DNA of 64,000 nucleotides from Clostridium sp. E02 (GTDB lineage Bacteria; Bacillota; Clostridia; Lachnospirales; Lachnospiraceae). Both the position numbers and the translations under genes were made by a program. The stretch is taken from contig NZ_RJLQ01000012.1 of the NCBI RefSeq assembly GCF_003833015.1, forward strand, positions 80,606-144,605, written 5' to 3'. Below are positions 34,875 through 43,106 of the stretch, piece after piece. Position 1 is the stretch's first letter, and every line of letters starts with the position of its first letter. The notes beneath the pieces were generated by a model, which had not been told where the DNA came from, searched no databases, and was given only the letters and a program-made list of their open reading frames with translations.

Positions 34875-35501
34875 ATGAAAATTACACGTTATGACGAGAT
34901 GAATGGACTAGGTCTGGATCTGATACGAGAAATTGGAAGTATTGGAACCGGGAATTCTGCTACTGCATTGTCGTCTATGCTTGGTAAGACAGTTCGAATG
35001 ACACTGCCAGACGTGCAGATTCTTGGTTACAATGAGGCGATTAAATTTCTAGGGGATCCGGAGGAAATCGTAGCTGCGGTACTGGTTAAGATGACAGGTG
35101 AAATTAATGGTTTGATGCTGTTTATCTTAAAAATGGATTTTATTAATGAAGTTCTCTCATGTGTAATGCAGGAGGAAATAGAAGATTATTATCAGCTCAA
35201 TGTGTTGGAAACATCGGCATTGGAAGAAATCGGAAACATTATTATCTCTTCCTATGTAAATGCCATGTCTACACTGAGTGAGGTAACGATCAATCTTTCT
35301 GTCCCAGACATAGCAGTCAATATGTTGGGCGGAATATTAAGTGTACCTATGGTTGAGTTCGGTTATCAGACAGATAAGATGATGATGATCAGTGGACAAT
35401 TTGTAATAGGAGGAAATGTCCTTAACAGTGATCTGCTTATGATGCCAGACATCATGTCATTGAACTTTTTGATGGAAAAATTGGGGATCGTAAATGGTTA
35501 A
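34875..35501 (+). CDS. cheC: CheY-P phosphatase CheC
   Basis: 208 aa. Two pseudo-symmetric helices: the first active-site motif reads REIGSIGTGN (E19, with S22 where Asn is expected), the second EEIGNIIIS has Glu and Asn. CheC dephosphorylates CheY-P and binds CheD. Stop overlaps cheD by 8 nt, matching the usual cheC-cheD coupling. Confidence 0.94.
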   Translation: MKITRYDEMNGLGLDLIREIGSIGTGNSATALSSMLGKTVRMTLPDVQILGYNEAIKFLGDPEEIVAAVLVKMTGEINGLMLFILKMDFINEVLSCVMQEEIEDYYQLNVLETSALEEIGNIIISSYVNAMSTLSEVTINLSVPDIAVNMLGGILSVPMVEFGYQTDKMMMISGQFVIGGNVLNSDLLMMPDIMSLNFLMEKLGIVNG

Positions 35502-35982
35502 ACAGGTAACGGTAGGGATTGCAGAGATGAAATTTGCCAGACAGGAGGGGGTACTGATTACCTATGCCCTTGGATCCTGTATAGGAATCAGTTTATATGA
35601 TCCTATGATTAAGCTGGGAGCACTTGTACATATTATGCTGCCTGAGGTATATGGGACAGGAACAGGGGGCAGCAATGTTTTTAAATATGCAGATACTGGA
35701 TTAGCTGAAACCTTTCGTAAAATCGAAATCATGGGAGCAAGGAAAGCACGGCTGATTGCTAAAATAGCCGGGGGAGCCAAAATGTTCGAATTACAGGGGA
35801 ACAGCACACTTGGAAATATAGGTGCACGTAATATTGTAAGTGTCAAGAAGATTCTTCAATCAGAAGGAATTCGACTGGCAGGTTTTGACGTGGGGGAGAA
35901 CTATGCTCGAACCATGTCCGTGGATGTAAGTACGGGATTGGTGAAAATCAGGACTTATGGAAGAGATGAAATTGTAATGTAG
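35494..35982 (+). CDS. cheD: Chemoreceptor glutamine deamidase CheD
   Basis: 162 aa. Catalytic Cys in YALGSCIGISLYDP and His in GALVHIMLPE, with the conserved AKIAGGAKMF block and GxxxGENYARTM. Deamidates receptor glutamines and activates CheC. Overlaps cheC by 8 nt. Confidence 0.95.
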   Translation: MVKQVTVGIAEMKFARQEGVLITYALGSCIGISLYDPMIKLGALVHIMLPEVYGTGTGGSNVFKYADTGLAETFRKIEIMGARKARLIAKIAGGAKMFELQGNSTLGNIGARNIVSVKKILQSEGIRLAGFDVGENYARTMSVDVSTGLVKIRTYGRDEIVM

Positions 35983-35986
35983 ATAT

Positions 35987-36013
35987 TATGAACTGGCTAA
36001 ATAATGTCGATAA
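35987..36013 (+). promoter_or_regulatory. Sigma-28-type promoter before cheV
   Basis: TATG, 15 bp, GTCGATAA in the cheD-cheV gap, 53 bp before cheV. Would allow late-class expression of cheV and the EAL-like/HDOD gene independent of the main promoter. Confidence 0.6.
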
Positions 36014-36066
36014 AAACATAAGGCAGTTGTTTTTGCTGGATCATATTGGGACAAAGGAGAAAAATT

Positions 36067-36987
36067 ATGGCAGAAACAGAAATTTTGTTAGAATCAGGGA
36101 CAAATGAAATTGAGATAATGGAATTCACTATATATGGTGAATTATACGGAATTAATGTTGCAAAAGTACGTGAGATTATGATGTCCGATAAGGTAAAACC
36201 AATTCCTCATGCCCATGCATCTGTAGAGGGAATATTTAAACCGAGGGATCTTCTTCTTACGGTGATCGATCTTCCCAATTATCTGACAGGCAGCAAAAGT
36301 GATAAGCAGGACAAAGATTTATTTATTATAACGAACTTTAATAAATTACACATTGCTTTCCGTGTGCACAGTGTCGTGGGGATCAGCCGGATTTCATGGA
36401 ATGATATTCAGAAACCAGATGATACCATCAGCCGTGGAGATGAAGGGGTAGCAACTGGAATCGCCCAGTGTGGAGGTGATCTGGTAACTATTCTTGATTT
36501 TGAGAAGATTGTAGCCGATATAGCACCGGAAACGGGGATACAGATTGATGAAATAAGCAAGATGGGAAAAAGGACAAGTGTGAATTGCCCGATTCTTATT
36601 GCAGAAGATTCCATTCTTTTAACAAAGATGATTGAAGCTGCACTGATTAAAGCAGGGTATGAAAACCTAACCTTTAAAAACAACGGACAGGAAGCGTGGG
36701 ACTATCTAAGTCAGATAAAAGATGATTCTGATTTGGATGATAAAGTCAGCCTGATCATTACAGATATCGAGATGCCAGTTATGGATGGGCACAGACTTAC
36801 AAAATTGGTGAAGGGAAATGACAAACTAAAGCATATTCCACTTATTATTTTTTCATCCATGATTAATCAGGAATTGATGATTAAAGGGAAAAAATTAGGC
36901 GCAGATGAACAGCTAAGCAAGCCGGAAATCCGTCATTTGGTTGAAGTAATAGATCACCTGCTTCAAAGGAGGAAAAATAATGGATAA
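36067..36987 (+). CDS. cheV: Chemotaxis coupling protein CheV
   Basis: 306 aa from ATG 36067 (AAAGGAG upstream). CheW-like domain 1-150 (YGINVAKVREIMMSDKVKPI; DLLLTVIDLPNYL) followed by a receiver domain about 178-303 (LIAEDSILLTKMIEAAL; phospho-acceptor Asp in IITDIEMPVMDG; Lys in LSKPE). Couples receptors to CheA and is itself phosphorylated for adaptation. Stop overlaps the next gene by 8 nt. Confidence 0.95.
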   Translation: MAETEILLESGTNEIEIMEFTIYGELYGINVAKVREIMMSDKVKPIPHAHASVEGIFKPRDLLLTVIDLPNYLTGSKSDKQDKDLFIITNFNKLHIAFRVHSVVGISRISWNDIQKPDDTISRGDEGVATGIAQCGGDLVTILDFEKIVADIAPETGIQIDEISKMGKRTSVNCPILIAEDSILLTKMIEAALIKAGYENLTFKNNGQEAWDYLSQIKDDSDLDDKVSLIITDIEMPVMDGHRLTKLVKGNDKLKHIPLIIFSSMINQELMIKGKKLGADEQLSKPEIRHLVEVIDHLLQRRKNNG

Positions 36988-38263
36988 GTATGTCACCCGA
37001 CAGCCTATAAAGGCATTGAAGGAGGACAGGATTATCGGCTATGAAGTATTGTTTGAGAAAGATTATGATTCTATTTACAGTAGTTCTGATGTGGCAGCTG
37101 CCGATACCATTGCAGGGTTTCTTATGCAGAATACGGAAAACATATTTCATGATAAATTAACCTTTGTTACGTTTACTCCTTCTTTGTTATTTCGGAATAC
37201 ACCTAAAATCTTTGATAAAAAAAAGATGGTAATACAGATTGAGGATCATGTTATGATCCATCCTCTTTCTCCTACGATTATTAGAAGATACCGATCGGAA
37301 GGTTATGTGTTTGCAATTAATGATTTTCAGTTTTCTCCAAAATATTTTTCTATGCTGGACTTTGTTACTTACATAAAGATTGATATTAGAAATAAGCGTG
37401 ACGGACAATCTAGGACTTCCTTAGATAATCTGATTAATACCATGCAAGGCTTTGATAAAAAATGTATTGTAACTGGTGTCAATACAAAGGAAGATTACGA
37501 ACTGGCTCTTTTAATCGGTGCAGATTATGCCGAAGGAAGTTACGTTGCAGAATCCATGGCAAAAAAAGTAAATCGTATGGAGTTTTTGGAAGGAAATTTC
37601 TTCCAATTAGTTGTAGAAGTATCCAATGATGAACCGGATGTGGATCGAATTGAAGAGATTATTAGCCATGATGCAGCACTAACCTACGCATTGCTTAAAA
37701 TCGTAAATTCTGCTTATTTTGCTTTAAGGAGAAGAGTTTCTTCCATACGTCAGGCTTTGGTAACCATGGGAATCAGTCAGTTGAAGCAGTGGGTTTACCT
37801 ACTGAGTTTTAAGAGTGATTTTGAGAACAATGAAACACTGGAAGCTATGATGAAGATGTCTTTCTTAAGAGCCAACTTTGCGATGGCAATTTCAGATCAT
37901 ATTAAGGATCTTCCAATTATAAGATCTGAAGTCTATATGATGGGAATGTTTTCCACTCTTGAACACATTATTGATGCTCCCTTAGAAGAGATTCTAGAGG
38001 AAATACCAGTCGCTCAAGAGATCAAGGATGCCCTTATTAAAAAAGAAGGGATTTGTGGATTACTCTTCTGTCTTGTTACCAGTTACGAGAATGCAGATTG
38101 GAAAAACGTGAAAATTTTGTCTCAGCAATTGGGAGTTCCTTCTGGTCAGCTTTCACAGACCTATATGGATTGTGTAGAAACAGTCAATGAAATTTGGAAA
38201 GGACTAACCAGTAGTGCAGAGATGGAGTCTGATGCGAATGGTACAGAAAAAGCCCACACCTAA
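36980..38263 (+). CDS. EAL-like plus HDOD signalling protein
   Basis: 427 aa. N-terminal region 1-200 follows the EAL fold (RQPIKALKEDRIIGYEVLFE; DDFVTYIKIDIR-like YIKIDIR), but the signature reads EVL rather than EAL and the metal-binding residues are not apparent, so c-di-GMP hydrolysis is unlikely. HDOD domain about 200-400 (ISHDAALTYALLKIVNSAYF; SSIRQALVTMGISQLKQWVY). Same architecture as YuxH/CdgJ-type proteins, some of which affect motility. Last gene of the giant operon; its final codons lie in the terminator stem. Confidence 0.87.
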   Translation: MDKYVTRQPIKALKEDRIIGYEVLFEKDYDSIYSSSDVAAADTIAGFLMQNTENIFHDKLTFVTFTPSLLFRNTPKIFDKKKMVIQIEDHVMIHPLSPTIIRRYRSEGYVFAINDFQFSPKYFSMLDFVTYIKIDIRNKRDGQSRTSLDNLINTMQGFDKKCIVTGVNTKEDYELALLIGADYAEGSYVAESMAKKVNRMEFLEGNFFQLVVEVSNDEPDVDRIEEIISHDAALTYALLKIVNSAYFALRRRVSSIRQALVTMGISQLKQWVYLLSFKSDFENNETLEAMMKMSFLRANFAMAISDHIKDLPIIRSEVYMMGMFSTLEHIIDAPLEEILEEIPVAQEIKDALIKKEGICGLLFCLVTSYENADWKNVKILSQQLGVPSGQLSQTYMDCVETVNEIWKGLTSSAEMESDANGTEKAHT

Positions 38264-38280
38264 TGGTGTGGGCTTTCTTT
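38249..38280. terminator. Bidirectional terminator; stops of both convergent genes lie in its loop
   Basis: Perfect 12-bp stem AAAGCCCACACC / GGTGTGGGCTTT around a TAAT loop. A run precedes and T run follows. TAA (38261-38263) ends the plus-strand gene and TAG (38260-38262 complement) ends the minus-strand gene. Confidence 0.93.
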
Positions 38281-38925
38281 TACGGTTATACAAGCTTTTG
38301 TCATCTCCACAATTACCATTTGTGAATACCGGTTGATATAATAGTTTAAGAGTGGAGTGGAAGATAGGTAATCCACCACAATATATTTGGAAGGAAGATT
38401 GGTCAGCGTCAGCGCTGTTACATCTGCGATGCATCGTTTGCAGGTACACATGCCCAAACGGTTCATATAGTCTTCTGCTTTTGTTTTTACTGCCTGCTCC
38501 ATAATGTTTAAGAATTGATACGATGGATTGTCAGGAAAATTTTCGGTTGAATCAATTGGAGTCACTGGTACGTCAATTGCTGTTACGGCTTCTGGCTCCG
38601 CTATGGGTTCAACTTCTGAAGTCATTGGAACGGATTCTTCTGTTTCTTCCTCTTCTTCCAATTGTGCTTTGATTAATTCTGCAACGGGATCTGGGACAGA
38701 TGAGGTCATATCAATGATTGATATGGGGGATGGAGATAAGGAGCCTTCCGATGTTTGTATGGAAGCTTGTTGAGCGACAACGGTAAGTTCCTTGACTGTC
38801 TCTTTTTGGTTTCCCGCCTGACTGGCAGCAAGGTTCTCTTGCGCTGCTTCAGATTTTGAACCTTCAGAGTCATCGCCGGACAACAGATTCATCACATGGG
38901 CTGTTTTACTACTTTTTCTAGCCAT
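38260..38925 (-). CDS. ComFB-domain protein with long N-terminal extension
   Basis: 221 aa. Three parts: a basic N-terminal peptide MARKSSKTAHVMNLLSG; a disordered, increasingly acidic linker 18-135 (seven acidic residues in LEEEEETEE); and a C-terminal ComFB domain about 137-215 with the signature LGMCTCKRCIADVTALTLTN and LPSKYIVV. Cysteines C160, C162 and C165 could bind metal. ComFB proteins were named from a late-competence operon; members have been reported as cyclic-dinucleotide receptors that influence motility. The start (GAGAGGAGAA upstream) is 31 bp after parA, so the two are co-transcribed. The N-terminal peptide resembles the ParA-activating tails of ParB-like partners (inference). 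Confidence 0.85.
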   Translation of the reverse strand: MARKSSKTAHVMNLLSGDDSEGSKSEAAQENLAASQAGNQKETVKELTVVAQQASIQTSEGSLSPSPISIIDMTSSVPDPVAELIKAQLEEEEETEESVPMTSEVEPIAEPEAVTAIDVPVTPIDSTENFPDNPSYQFLNIMEQAVKTKAEDYMNRLGMCTCKRCIADVTALTLTNLPSKYIVVDYLSSTPLLNYYINRYSQMVIVEMTKACITVKESPHH

Positions 38926-38956
38926 GATAGCTTTCTCCTCTCAAGGGAAATTAATT

Positions 38957-39721
38957 TCAAGTATTCATTAAAGCAAGGACTTCTGAAACCAGAGCCTTAT
39001 AATCCTGTGCAGGCTTTGATCTTGGGGCATAGTCTAAAAGACTTTCTCCCTGGGCAGGAGCTTCTGCTACGCTGACACTGGAACGGATGTGGGTCTCAAA
39101 CACACGGGAGTCAATTTGAGAAGCAATCTGTTGTGCCATCTCCTTCACCTCTTTTGAGAGAAGGGTTCTTGGATTGTATTTGTTAAGAAGAATGCCCAAT
39201 ACCACTAATTTTGGATTAACGGTAGAACGGACTGTATTAATGGTATCTTTAATTTGGGAAACGCCCAGAAGGCTTAAAATTTCTGGAACCATGGGTATGA
39301 TCAGATAATCTGCAGCTGCATAGGCATTGACTGTTAATACATTTAAAGCAGGAGGAGTATCAATGATAATGTAATCATAATAGCCTGCAACCGTAGATAA
39401 TATCTGTTTTAGCATACTTTCCCGCTGTTTCCCAGTAAACTCCAGTTCCGCACCGCTTAAAAGTATATTGGAAGAGATCACATCGCAGTACTTTGCTGGG
39501 CGTATTGCTTCCTGCAAAGTGGCAGTTCCTTTGAATACTTCATATATGGTTGCACTGGTTTCGATCTCTAGGCCAAGGCTAAAGCCTAAATTCCCCTGTG
39601 GATCCAAATCAACGGCAAGGACCCTTTTATTGTTCATGGCAAGACCGCAGGCAAGAGAACAGGATGTGGTGGTTTTGCCTACGCCGCCTTTTTGATTTGT
39701 AATAGCAATTACAGTTGACAA
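38957..39721 (-). CDS. ParA/Soj-family ATPase
   Basis: 254 aa. Deviant Walker A with signature lysine, NQKGGVGKTTTSCSLACGLA; Walker A' VDLDPQGNLG; Walker B YIIIDTPPALNVLT. No N-terminal DNA-binding HTH, so it is a small ParA (Soj, PpfA or McdA size). No parB or parS seen; partner is the ComFB protein. Not FlhG-like by context: no FlhF. Start taken as TTG 39721 because GGAGG lies 8 nt upstream; the frame also opens at TTG 39736. ParA-type ATPases position plasmids, chromosome origins or cargo such as chemoreceptor arrays. Confidence 0.9.
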   Translation of the reverse strand: MSTVIAITNQKGGVGKTTTSCSLACGLAMNNKRVLAVDLDPQGNLGFSLGLEIETSATIYEVFKGTATLQEAIRPAKYCDVISSNILLSGAELEFTGKQRESMLKQILSTVAGYYDYIIIDTPPALNVLTVNAYAAADYLIIPMVPEILSLLGVSQIKDTINTVRSTVNPKLVVLGILLNKYNPRTLLSKEVKEMAQQIASQIDSRVFETHIRSSVSVAEAPAQGESLLDYAPRSKPAQDYKALVSEVLALMNT

Positions 39722-39745
39722 GTTCAATTCCTCCAATCGTAAATT

Positions 39746-39764
39746 AAGATAATACTATTATCTT
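39746..39764. promoter_or_regulatory. Perfect 19-bp palindrome between parA and fliD
   Basis: AAGATAATA C TATTATCTT lies between divergent parA and fliD and overlaps the -35 of the fliD promoter (39759-39762). Looks like a dimeric repressor operator; binder unknown. Confidence 0.55.
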
Positions 39765-39785
39765 TAGTATACAATATGTCGATAA
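39759..39785 (+). promoter_or_regulatory. Sigma-28-type promoter of fliD
   Basis: TATC, 15 bp, GTCGATAA, 77 bp before fliD. fliD-fliS are standard sigma-28 genes. Confidence 0.65.
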
Positions 39786-39862
39786 ATAAGTATAGCAAAA
39801 ACACGAAAAAAACCGATTTTTGACGAAAAACAGTTGATAGAGAGAAAGAAAGGGGTATTACT

Positions 39863-42250
39863 ATGTCAAATAATGTATCAAGCCTTATAGGCGGCGCATC
39901 CTCCATTCGTGGTTATGGCGGTCTTGCTAGTGGTTTAGATCGAGATAGCCTAATTGAAAATATGACGGCGGCGACTCGGGCAAAAATTGCGAAACAAGGG
40001 CAGAAAAAACAGACTTATTCATGGCAACAGGAAGCATATCGCTCTGTTAGTGATAAACTTGTGGCATTTTCTAAAAAATATATGTCCTATACCAGTCAGG
40101 AGACCAACCTCTCGAGTCCAAGTTTCTGGTCCAGAAGTAATATTACGGCCAAAGGTGAATATAGCAAGTATGTTAGTGTAACGGGAAGTTCTTCTAACGT
40201 GGACGGCATGTCCATTGTGGGAGTGAAGCAGCTGGCAAAGAAGGCTTCCATGACTTCCGATGGCACCGTTTCCGATCGTCTGCTTTCTACAGATGCTATA
40301 AATTTTGGAACAGAAGCTGTGAGTAATTTAGAAGGGGAGGCACTTTATTTTAAAGTCGGGAATAAAACGTATGGGGTTAGTCTTCCAAGTGGAACGACTG
40401 ACGATGGATTTACTTACGATTATAGTACCGCAGAGAAAGCAAAGGAGTCAATAACCAAAGCGTTGTCCAATGTTAAGATTGGCGATGGAAAAACACTGGC
40501 TGATGAAATTGGTGTGGAGACAGAAGGCACCGGGGCAGATAATACGTTGTCTAAACTCAATTTTATCTCCAAAGACGAAGCTGGGAATACAGTACAACTG
40601 TTAACTGGAACGAAAAATGCATTAAAGGCATTGGGGATAACGGATATTGATAGCTTAAGCGAACAAGACAGGACCATTGGAAAAACTGGTTTTTCAGATA
40701 AGATAAAAGACTTAGAGCAAGAGTTTTTCGATGAAAAGACCTTTGCTCAGCGTTTGGCAGGGAAGAGTGTCAGCTTTACCTATAATGGAACGACAAAATC
40801 AATCTCCTTTGGAACGGAAGCAGAGATTAATACCAACATTACGAATTCCGACCAGTTAGCTACATATATGAAAAGTGAACTTAATAAAGCCTTTGGTACG
40901 GGGAGAATTGATGTAACATCCGTGGATGGAAAGTTGAATTTTCAAACGACAATACCAGGGACAGGAGCAGTAGACACTTCTTCAATCTTATCCATTTCGT
41001 CAGCAGATAAAGGAGTCATTGGAAGTACAGGAGTATTAAATGTAGAATATGGAGAATCCAATCGTCTCAATCTTTCCTCCCCACTGCTTAAATCCGGATT
41101 AAAGGGAATTCCCACTGGGGTAACTGCGGATCAGGAATTAAAAATTTCGATTAATGGGAAACCCATAGAAGGACTTACTTATGGGAGTTCGATAAGTGAT
41201 ATTATGAACAAAATTAATTCTTCAGAAGCAGGTGTGACCGTGAGTTATCTGCACAATGCAGATAAGTTTACGATTGTATCAAAAGAAGAGGGGGCAGCTG
41301 GTAAAATTGAATTAGGCACGACAGATGATACAAACCTGTTATTTGGGAACTCCACTTATACCGAAGGCAAGGATGCAATTATCAGTGTGAAATATTCAGA
41401 TTCAGAAGAACCGGTTACTTTGGTACGTGGAAATAATTCTTTTAATTTAGATGGGTTAAATATAACGGTAAATGATACCTTTAATTATCAGGATGGGAAA
41501 TTGGTGGAAAATGGAGCCCCTGTAACGTTTGATGCCAAATCGGATTCTGAGAGTATCGTATCTGCAGTTTCTGACATGGTGGATGATTTTAATGAGATGC
41601 TGGAGTTAGTAAACAAAGAGGCATCAACGAAACCGAACCGGAAGTATGCCCCTCTTACGGATGAGCAAAAAGCAGATATGAAGGAAGACCAAATAGAAAA
41701 ATGGGAAAAGAAAGCCAAAGAAGGTATGCTATTTAATGACAGCGATTTACGTGGCTTAGCAGATAGTTTGCGTTTTATCTTTGACAGCGGATCTTCGGAA
41801 AAAGCAAAGCTGGAGTCCTTTGGAATTAGTACAAGTAGTAATTATAGCGACAATGGGAAGCTAGTATTTGATAAGACAAAATTCAAAGCAGCCTTGGAAT
41901 CAAAACCCGAAGAAGTAAAGGATCTATTTACGAAGGTGGCTGATCCGAATTCGAATGAACAGGGTGGTTTTATGGGCCGGTTGTCTACGATAACCCAAAA
42001 GTATGCGTCTACCACAGGGGCCGTAAAAGGAATCCTTATTGAAAAAGCAGGTTCGGTTTCCGCGCCTACCAGTATCTTGTCGAATTCATTGCAGAAATCT
42101 ATGGATAGCATTGATAAATATGTAAAGGAACTTCAAAGTAGATTAGATACAGAAACGGACCGTTATATTAAACAGTTTACTACGTTAGAAACAGTAATTT
42201 CACAGATGAATTCCCAAAGCAGCTGGTTAAGTTCACAAGTAAGTTCATAA
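39863..42250 (+). CDS. fliD: Flagellar filament cap protein FliD
   Basis: 795 aa, long for FliD. N-terminal signature GYGGLASGLDRDSLIENMTA; two or more variable outer domains (about 100-600); C-terminal helices ELQSRLDTETDRYIKQFTTL and ETVISQMNSQSSWLSSQ typical of FliD. Caps the filament and folds flagellin. AAAGGGG precedes the ATG. Sigma-28-type promoter upstream. Confidence 0.96.
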   Translation: MSNNVSSLIGGASSIRGYGGLASGLDRDSLIENMTAATRAKIAKQGQKKQTYSWQQEAYRSVSDKLVAFSKKYMSYTSQETNLSSPSFWSRSNITAKGEYSKYVSVTGSSSNVDGMSIVGVKQLAKKASMTSDGTVSDRLLSTDAINFGTEAVSNLEGEALYFKVGNKTYGVSLPSGTTDDGFTYDYSTAEKAKESITKALSNVKIGDGKTLADEIGVETEGTGADNTLSKLNFISKDEAGNTVQLLTGTKNALKALGITDIDSLSEQDRTIGKTGFSDKIKDLEQEFFDEKTFAQRLAGKSVSFTYNGTTKSISFGTEAEINTNITNSDQLATYMKSELNKAFGTGRIDVTSVDGKLNFQTTIPGTGAVDTSSILSISSADKGVIGSTGVLNVEYGESNRLNLSSPLLKSGLKGIPTGVTADQELKISINGKPIEGLTYGSSISDIMNKINSSEAGVTVSYLHNADKFTIVSKEEGAAGKIELGTTDDTNLLFGNSTYTEGKDAIISVKYSDSEEPVTLVRGNNSFNLDGLNITVNDTFNYQDGKLVENGAPVTFDAKSDSESIVSAVSDMVDDFNEMLELVNKEASTKPNRKYAPLTDEQKADMKEDQIEKWEKKAKEGMLFNDSDLRGLADSLRFIFDSGSSEKAKLESFGISTSSNYSDNGKLVFDKTKFKAALESKPEEVKDLFTKVADPNSNEQGGFMGRLSTITQKYASTTGAVKGILIEKAGSVSAPTSILSNSLQKSMDSIDKYVKELQSRLDTETDRYIKQFTTLETVISQMNSQSSWLSSQVSS

Positions 42251-42268
42251 AGATAGGCGGTGCAGGTT

Positions 42269-42637
42269 ATGGCTGTAAGAGGATATCAAAATTATAAGGA
42301 TCAGGCAGTTAATACGATGACTTCTGGAGAGATGTTAGGACTTCTCTTTGATGAATTGTTAAAACGTCTGACCAGATCAGAGATGGCATTGGAAAAGGAC
42401 GATTATGATTTATTTAATCAGTCCATAGAACGTTCTACAGAGATTGTTAGATATTTAAAGAATACACTTAATTTTAATTATGAAATTAGCAGTGAATTAA
42501 GTCGCATGTATGATTTCTTTCTTTACGATTTAAGTCGAATTCATGCAGGAAGAAATATAGAAGTGATTCAGGAATTAAGATCACTGATTATTGAATTAAG
42601 AGATGCGTTTGGTGAAGCTCAGCGTTTAAGCGGCTAA
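42269..42637 (+). CDS. fliS: Flagellin export chaperone FliS
   Basis: 122 aa, helical. RGYQNYKDQAVNTMTSGEML, GLLFDELLKRLTRSEMALEK and RMYDFFLYDLSRIHAGRN are FliS hallmarks. Binds the flagellin C-terminus before export. ATG 42269 preferred (AGGCGGTG upstream) over GTG 42260. Follows fliD by 18 bp. Confidence 0.94.
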   Translation: MAVRGYQNYKDQAVNTMTSGEMLGLLFDELLKRLTRSEMALEKDDYDLFNQSIERSTEIVRYLKNTLNFNYEISSELSRMYDFFLYDLSRIHAGRNIEVIQELRSLIIELRDAFGEAQRLSG

Positions 42638-42647
42638 TAATGAACAG

Positions 42648-42672
42648 GCTGGAGGGGATATAACCCTTCAGC
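42648..42672 (+). promoter_or_regulatory. Intercistronic hairpin after fliS
   Basis: GCTGGAGGG pairs with CCCTTCAGC (one G-T pair) around GATATAA. No T run, so probably an attenuating or stabilising element within fliD-fliS-fliT-like. Confidence 0.5.
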
Positions 42673-42708
42673 TATTTCAAACTATTATATGAGAGGAGGA
42701 GCGTTACG

Positions 42709-43104
42709 ATGGAAGATTCAATGTTAATGGAGATATTAAAAAAAATGCAAAAAAAGTATCAGTGCATCACAGAGATTGAGCGAATTACTCGTGATCTTTT
42801 AGATAGTATATCAAGAAATGACAGGACCTCCATCCAAATCCTTTTGGGAATGCGCAAAGAGGAGATGGATCAGGCTGATCTTTGTGACCTAAACATTGAA
42901 TGTCTTATCTCTGCGCTGAGTACATTGGAGAATGATAAGATAAGGAGCTGGATGAAGGGATTAACGGAATGGGAGATCGAAGGTCCACTTGCTCAAAAGA
43001 TTGTAGAGAGGGGAAGTAGCATTCTTACTATATTAGAGCGTACCGTTTTAATGGATCGTCAGATTAATAAACGAATGGCAGGCAATAATTCTTTTTATTC
43101 CTGA
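42709..43104 (+). CDS. FliT-like small helical protein
   Basis: 131 aa, all-helical and charged, no TM or signal peptide. Located third in the fliD-fliS operon, the slot of the FliD chaperone FliT; a helical fold and length agree, but sequence identity to FliT is not evident, and FlgN-like (IQILLGMRKEEMD resembles FlgN heptads) is possible. Strong SD GAGAGGAGGAG. Stop is only 2 bp from the stop of the convergent peptidase gene. Confidence 0.6.
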   Translation: MEDSMLMEILKKMQKKYQCITEIERITRDLLDSISRNDRTSIQILLGMRKEEMDQADLCDLNIECLISALSTLENDKIRSWMKGLTEWEIEGPLAQKIVERGSSILTILERTVLMDRQINKRMAGNNSFYS

Positions 43105-43106
43105 TT

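Noticed and set aside
38957..39721. ParA as FlhG/MinD-type flagellar number regulator
   Set aside because: No FlhF partner, different operon, and small Soj-like architecture; the ComFB neighbour suggests another role.
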